In this document: in pieces, positions 60,600 through 64,000 of the stretch | Position numbering within the stretch: position 1 is the first letter of the stretch | Layout: the number at the start of each line of letters is the position of its first letter | DNA from: Paludibacteraceae bacterium | GTDB taxonomy: Bacteria > Bacteroidota > Bacteroidia > Bacteroidales > Paludibacteraceae | DNA: 64,000 nt | NCBI GenBank assembly: GCA_017558065.1 | Contig: JAFYWK010000029.1 | Span: 1 to 64,000 of the forward strand | Reading direction: 5' to 3' | Position numbers and translations under genes: made by a program | The notes under the pieces: generated by a model | Database searches by the model: none | The model's input: only the letters and a program-made list of their open reading frames with translations | What the model was told of the DNA's origin: nothing

Positions 60600-62102
60600 T
60601 TATAATTTATACCCAATACTTTCTAATTGCTTTTTGATTTCTGCTTCGAGGGTGTGGGATTGTTCGAAGAGTGATGCGAGTTCTGTGGTGAGGCGAGTCA
60701 TCTTCTCCTCAAAGGGTTCTGCATCTTGCTCCTGTTCGGCAATACCGACATAGCGACCTGGGGTGAGGATGTAATCTTGCTCGGCAATATCCTTGATATT
60801 CTTCACAGCGCAGAAGCCCTTTTCATCAGAGAGCGTGCCCTCTGCATAAGATTGATAGGTCTGGACAATGCGCATGATATCCTCCTCGGTCAGTTCTCGG
60901 AGTTTGCGCGTAACCATAGTACCCATCTCGCGTGCGTCAATAAAGAGCGTTTGTCCCTGCTGTTTCTTTCGGCGGTTGAAGAACCAGATAGATACTGGGA
61001 TACCTGTGGTATAGAATAACTGAGAAGGCATGGCAATGATACAATCCACCAAGTCGGCTTCTACCAGTCGTTGGCGTATATCGCCTTCGCCACTTGTCTG
61101 ACTGGAGAGTGAGCCATTAGCCAAGACTACTCCTGCGCGACCCGACGGCGCGAGGTGGTGAATGATATGCTGAATCCATGCGAAGTTAGCATTGCCATCT
61201 GGCGGAGTTCCGTATTTCCAACGCACATCATCAGTCAAGCGATTTCCGCCCCAATCGCTAAGGTTGAAAGGAGGGTTAGCCATGACAAAATCAGCTTTCA
61301 GCGTAGGATGTTGGTCATCGAAGAAAGTGTCGGCATTGAACTTGCCAAGATTTGCCTCAATGCCACGGATAGCGAGATTCATCTGCGCCATCTTCCATGT
61401 GGTTGGGTTGCTATCTTGACCAAAAACGGATATATCGTTGATATTGCCTTGGTGGCGCTGGATGAATTTAGCCGACTGCACAAACATACCGCCTGATCCA
61501 CAGGCAGGGTCATACACACGACCATGATAGGGCTGCAAGACCTCTACCAACGTGCGGACAATACAAGAAGGCGTATAGAACTCACCTGCGAGTTTGCCTT
61601 CCGCTTCAGCGAACTTAGAAAGGCAGTATTCGTAGGTACGACCTAAGATATCCTTCGTATCACCCTGCTCGCGCATTTGAATATTCGTAAAGAGATCCAC
61701 TACATCACCCAAACGGCGTTTATCCAACTCTGGACGTGCGAAATTCTTAGGCAAGATACCTTTGAGGCGGATATTTTCCTTCTCAATCTGGCGCATGGCA
61801 TTGTCGATAACCATGCCTATCTCACTGCTGTGAGCTGCATCGGCAATCACCGACCAACGCGCATCTTGTGGGACATAGAAGATATTCTCAGAGGTGTACT
61901 CATCCTTGTCCTCCTCAAAACCCTCGCCCTCAGCCAGTAGTTCGCTATACTTGGCCTCGAAACGGTCGGATAGATACTTGAGGAAAATCAAGCCTAAGAC
62001 CACCGACTTATACTCCGATGCATCTAAATTACCGCGCAACAAATCTGCTGCTTTCCAAATCTCTTTCTCAAATCCAATATCTGCTGTATTGATGTTTGCC
62101 AT
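60600..62102 (-). CDS. hsdM: Type I restriction-modification methyltransferase HsdM
   Basis: The 500-residue N6-adenine methyltransferase has an N-terminal helical domain (ADLLRGNLDASEYKSVVLGLIFLKYLSDRF in pieces). The SAM-binding motif is VYDPACGSGGMF and the catalytic motif is VMANPPFNL. The C-terminus is a coiled-coil contact region. With HsdS it methylates the recognition sequence; with HsdR it forms the restriction complex. It is the first gene of the leftward operon, with its own promoter at 62123-62154. Confidence 0.95.
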   Translation of the reverse strand: MANINTADIGFEKEIWKAADLLRGNLDASEYKSVVLGLIFLKYLSDRFEAKYSELLAEGEGFEEDKDEYTSENIFYVPQDARWSVIADAAHSSEIGMVIDNAMRQIEKENIRLKGILPKNFARPELDKRRLGDVVDLFTNIQMREQGDTKDILGRTYEYCLSKFAEAEGKLAGEFYTPSCIVRTLVEVLQPYHGRVYDPACGSGGMFVQSAKFIQRHQGNINDISVFGQDSNPTTWKMAQMNLAIRGIEANLGKFNADTFFDDQHPTLKADFVMANPPFNLSDWGGNRLTDDVRWKYGTPPDGNANFAWIQHIIHHLAPSGRAGVVLANGSLSSQTSGEGDIRQRLVEADLVDCIIAMPSQLFYTTGIPVSIWFFNRRKKQQGQTLFIDAREMGTMVTRKLRELTEEDIMRIVQTYQSYAEGTLSDEKGFCAVKNIKDIAEQDYILTPGRYVGIAEQEQDAEPFEEKMTRLTTELASLFEQSHTLEAEIKKQLESIGYKL

Positions 62103-62122
62103 GGTATTTATATTTTAGGGTG

Positions 62123-62154
62123 CAAAGTTACGGAATTTTTTAGAGATATGCAAG
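62123..62154 (-). promoter_or_regulatory. Promoter of the hsdM operon
   Basis: Leftward -7 TAACTTTG (plus CAAAGTTA 62123-62130) and -33 CTTG (plus CAAG 62151-62154), spacer 20 nt. The start codon lies about 20 nt downstream, giving a very short leader. Confidence 0.65.
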
Positions 62155-62245
62155 AAAAATCGCATTTTGGGGCGATTTTTTTAGGAATGGGAACAACTTT
62201 ATTGGAACCCATCTTAAGAAAAAGCACTTTTTGTAGGCGGGAAGT

Positions 62246-62289
62246 TGAGTCGGAGTTCTCTCGGTCGTCTCTCGGTCGTCGGTCGGTGG
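62246..62289. repeat. 11-bp tandem array upstream of hsdM
   Basis: TCTCTCGGTCG twice, TCGGTCGGTGG, and a degenerate TGAGTCGGAGT before them. It lies between the kbl terminator and the hsdM promoter. Confidence 0.82.
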
Positions 62290-62351
62290 AATAAGGCAAA
62301 GTATAAGAGTAGTAAAAGAGACGGCAATATTAATATTTGTACTATATGAAC

Positions 62352-62384
62352 AAAAAAAGCGCATTGCTGGAATGCGCTTTTTTT
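62352..62384. terminator. Terminator of kbl
   Basis: AAAAAAAGCGCATT (62352-62365), a 5-nt loop, AATGCGCTTTTTTT (62371-62384). It is symmetrical and able to act in both directions. It lies about 23 nt after the kbl stop in the leftward direction and so separates kbl from the RM island. Confidence 0.88.
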
Positions 62385-62406
62385 AGTATGAACTATGAGT
62401 GATGAG

Positions 62407-63597
62407 TTACTCTAGAACCTTGAGGGCTTTGCCCACTTTGATAAATGCCTCGATACCGCGGTCGAGTTGCTCTGTCGTGTGCGCCGCAGACAGTTGTACG
62501 CGGATACGTGCTTGACCTTGTGGCACTACTGGGTAATAGAAGCCTGTCACATAAATACCTTCCTCTTGCAAAGCCGCGGCGAACTCTTGACTGAGGCGTG
62601 CATCGTACAACATCACGGCGCAGATAGCTGATTCGGTTGGTTTGATATCAAAGCCCGCCGCTTTCATCTTGGTGATGAAGTACTCGGTGTTGGCATGCAA
62701 GCGGTCTTGCAACTCGTTGCTACGAGTCAAGATCTCGAAAGTCTTCAATCCTGCTGCTGCAATCAGCGGAGGAATGGAGTTGGAGAACAAGTATGGACGA
62801 CTACGTTGGCGAAGCAAGTCGATAATCTCCTTCTTACCTGTGGTGAAACCACCTACTGAACCACCGAAGGCCTTACCCAGTGTACCAGTAATGATCTCAA
62901 TCTTACCGCGGAGGTCGTAGCGCTCGGTCACACCATGACCTGTCTTACCTACCACACCTGCAGAGTGGCTCTCATCCACCATCACAAGGGCATCGTATTT
63001 CTGTGCCAACTCGTAGATTTTATCCAATGGACATACATTACCGTCCATAGAGAACACGCCGTCGGTAGCAATGATACGGAAGCGTTGGTCTTGCGCCTTC
63101 TTCAGTTGCTCCTCGAGGTCTGCCATGTCGCCATTGGCATAGCGATAACGCACTGCTTTGCAGAGGCGCACACCATCAATGATAGACGCATGGTTCAACG
63201 CATCGGAGATAATCGCATCTTGCTCGGTGAGAAGAGGTTCAAACAAACCACCATTCGCATCAAAACAAGCTGCATAGAGGATGGTATCCTCGGTGCCGAA
63301 GAAGTCGGAGATAGCTTGCTCGAGTTGCTTGTGGGTGTCTTGTGTACCGCAGATAAAGCGTACAGACGCCATACCATAGCCACGCGCATCCATCTTGTCC
63401 TTCGCTGCTTGGATGAGTTCTTGGTTGTCTGCAAGACCGAGGTAGTTATTGGCGCAGAAGTTAATCACATCCTTACCACCAGCCACCTGAATAGCAGATG
63501 ACTGGGGTGTGATGATTACGCGTTCGTTTTTATACAATCCTGCCTCCTTGATGTCAGACAGGATGGTTTGTAAATGTTTCTGAAAATCAGCGTACAT
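62407..63597 (-). CDS. kbl: Glycine C-acetyltransferase (2-amino-3-ketobutyrate CoA ligase)
   Basis: The 396-residue PLP enzyme of the alpha-oxoamine synthase family cleaves 2-amino-3-ketobutyrate, the Tdh product, to glycine and acetyl-CoA. Motifs: NFCANNYLGLADN, SVRFICGTQDTHKQLE, DALNHASIIDG, VDESHSAG and the PLP-binding Lys242 in GTLGKAFGG. Length is normal. It lies upstream of the RM island, and its own terminator follows the stop. Confidence 0.94.
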   Translation of the reverse strand: MYADFQKHLQTILSDIKEAGLYKNERVIITPQSSAIQVAGGKDVINFCANNYLGLADNQELIQAAKDKMDARGYGMASVRFICGTQDTHKQLEQAISDFFGTEDTILYAACFDANGGLFEPLLTEQDAIISDALNHASIIDGVRLCKAVRYRYANGDMADLEEQLKKAQDQRFRIIATDGVFSMDGNVCPLDKIYELAQKYDALVMVDESHSAGVVGKTGHGVTERYDLRGKIEIITGTLGKAFGGSVGGFTTGKKEIIDLLRQRSRPYLFSNSIPPLIAAAGLKTFEILTRSNELQDRLHANTEYFITKMKAAGFDIKPTESAICAVMLYDARLSQEFAAALQEEGIYVTGFYYPVVPQGQARIRVQLSAAHTTEQLDRGIEAFIKVGKALKVLE

Positions 63598-63610
63598 ATC
63601 TTTCGTTTAA

Positions 63611-63638
63611 AGTTGATAGTTGATAGTTTAAAGGCACG
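63611..63638. repeat. Heptamer array between gdhA and kbl
   Basis: AGTTGAT twice, AGTTTAA and AGGCACG fill the spacer down to the gdhA stop. Confidence 0.75.
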
Positions 63639-63640
63639 GA

Positions 63641-64000
63641 TTATACAATTCCTTGCTCGAGCATAGCTTGTGCTACCTTCATGAAGCCAGCGATGTTAGC
63701 ACCCTTCACATAGTCGATAGAGCCATCGGCTTGACGACCGAACTTCACACATTGCTCGTGGATAGACTCCATAATGTGGTGCAAACGTGCATCTACCTCT
63801 TGTGCGGTCCAACTGAGGTGCTCGCAGTTTTGTGTCATCTCCAAACCAGAAGTAGCCACACCACCTGCGTTCACGGCCTTACCAGGAGCGAAGAGCACGC
63901 CATTGTGTTGGAAGTAATGGATAGCGCCAGGTTGGCAACCCATGTTACTTACCTCGCAGCAGCACCAGCAACCATTAGCCTTGAGTTCTTTAGCATCGTC
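63641..64000 (-). CDS. gdhA: NADP-specific glutamate dehydrogenase, C-terminal part
   Basis: The window cuts the gene; only about 120 C-terminal residues are seen. The reading frame continues to the window edge upstream of the first internal Met (63943). Family segments: VSNMGCQPGAIHYF, VLFAPGKAVNAGGVATSGLEM, DARLHHIMESIHEQCVKFG and YVKGANIAGFMKVAQAMLEQG. The enzyme aminates 2-oxoglutarate to glutamate. A cysteine-rich stretch (NGCWCCCEVSNMGC) just inside the edge is richer in Cys than usual. No terminator separates it from kbl. Confidence 0.93.
   Translation of the reverse strand, partial: DDAKELKANGCWCCCEVSNMGCQPGAIHYFQHNGVLFAPGKAVNAGGVATSGLEMTQNCEHLSWTAQEVDARLHHIMESIHEQCVKFGRQADGSIDYVKGANIAGFMKVAQAMLEQGIV

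Overview
The window looks like chromosomal DNA of a Bacteroidales bacterium, probably an uncultured or gut-type member. The grounds are promoters of the Bacteroidetes form (TTTG, 19-20 nt, TAnnTTTG), a porU/porV type IX secretion locus, a fused MurF-alanine racemase, giant secreted proteins with Listeria-Bacteroides repeats, and a FISUMP-like protein. No rRNA, tRNA, CRISPR array or transposase gene was found.

Layout. 0-2.4 kb: a membrane/YtxH pair and a secreted CsgG-like/FISUMP protein, all leftward. 3-8 kb: a sensor histidine kinase whose 3' end overlaps ispE on the other strand, a polysaccharide-type ABC permease, and a divergent DUF349-ftsE pair. 8.1-20.9 kb: a long leftward run, lptD-slyD-der-(degenerate FAH-like)-porU-porV-ispF-(small secreted)-aroK-sufE-DUF2490, much of it stitched together by ATGA or TAATG overlaps. 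It combines outer-membrane assembly, T9SS sorting, isoprenoid, shikimate and Fe-S functions. 21.2-26.9 kb: a rightward run, pheS-murF/alr-nadC-aminopeptidase P. 26.9-44.9 kb: a roughly 18-kb inverted duplication. Each arm carries a small secreted protein with a C-terminal sorting-like tail followed by a giant (2.3-2.5 thousand residue) surface protein, and both arms read outward from a centre near 35.15 kb. A BRO-N/DinD-like cassette bounded by direct repeats sits only in the right arm. 45-50 kb: tdh-M16 peptidase-era, leftward. 50.4-62.1 kb: a type I restriction-modification island containing hsdM, an OLD-like nuclease, hsdS, small membrane proteins, an AbiE toxin-antitoxin pair and hsdR. 62.4-64 kb: kbl and the 3' end of gdhA.

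Most notable points. (1) HsdR ends in an S24/LexA-UmuD-like autoprotease domain that keeps the Ser-Lys dyad and a Cys-Gly site at UmuD spacing. (2) The defence island lies between kbl and tdh, the two steps of one threonine pathway, and has an OLD-family nuclease inside the RM operon and AbiE upstream of hsdR. (3) The mirrored giant-protein locus has a perfect 17-bp inverted repeat around its two divergent promoters. (4) The window is peppered with short degenerate tandem arrays (periods 7, 8, 9, 11 and 20 bp). They occupy spacers, overlap stop codons and also lie in frame inside conserved genes. (5) The MurF half of MurF-Alr has lost its ligase domain, and an FAH-family protein next to porU has lost its metal ligands.

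All calls come from reading the sequence and from family knowledge; no database search was run.
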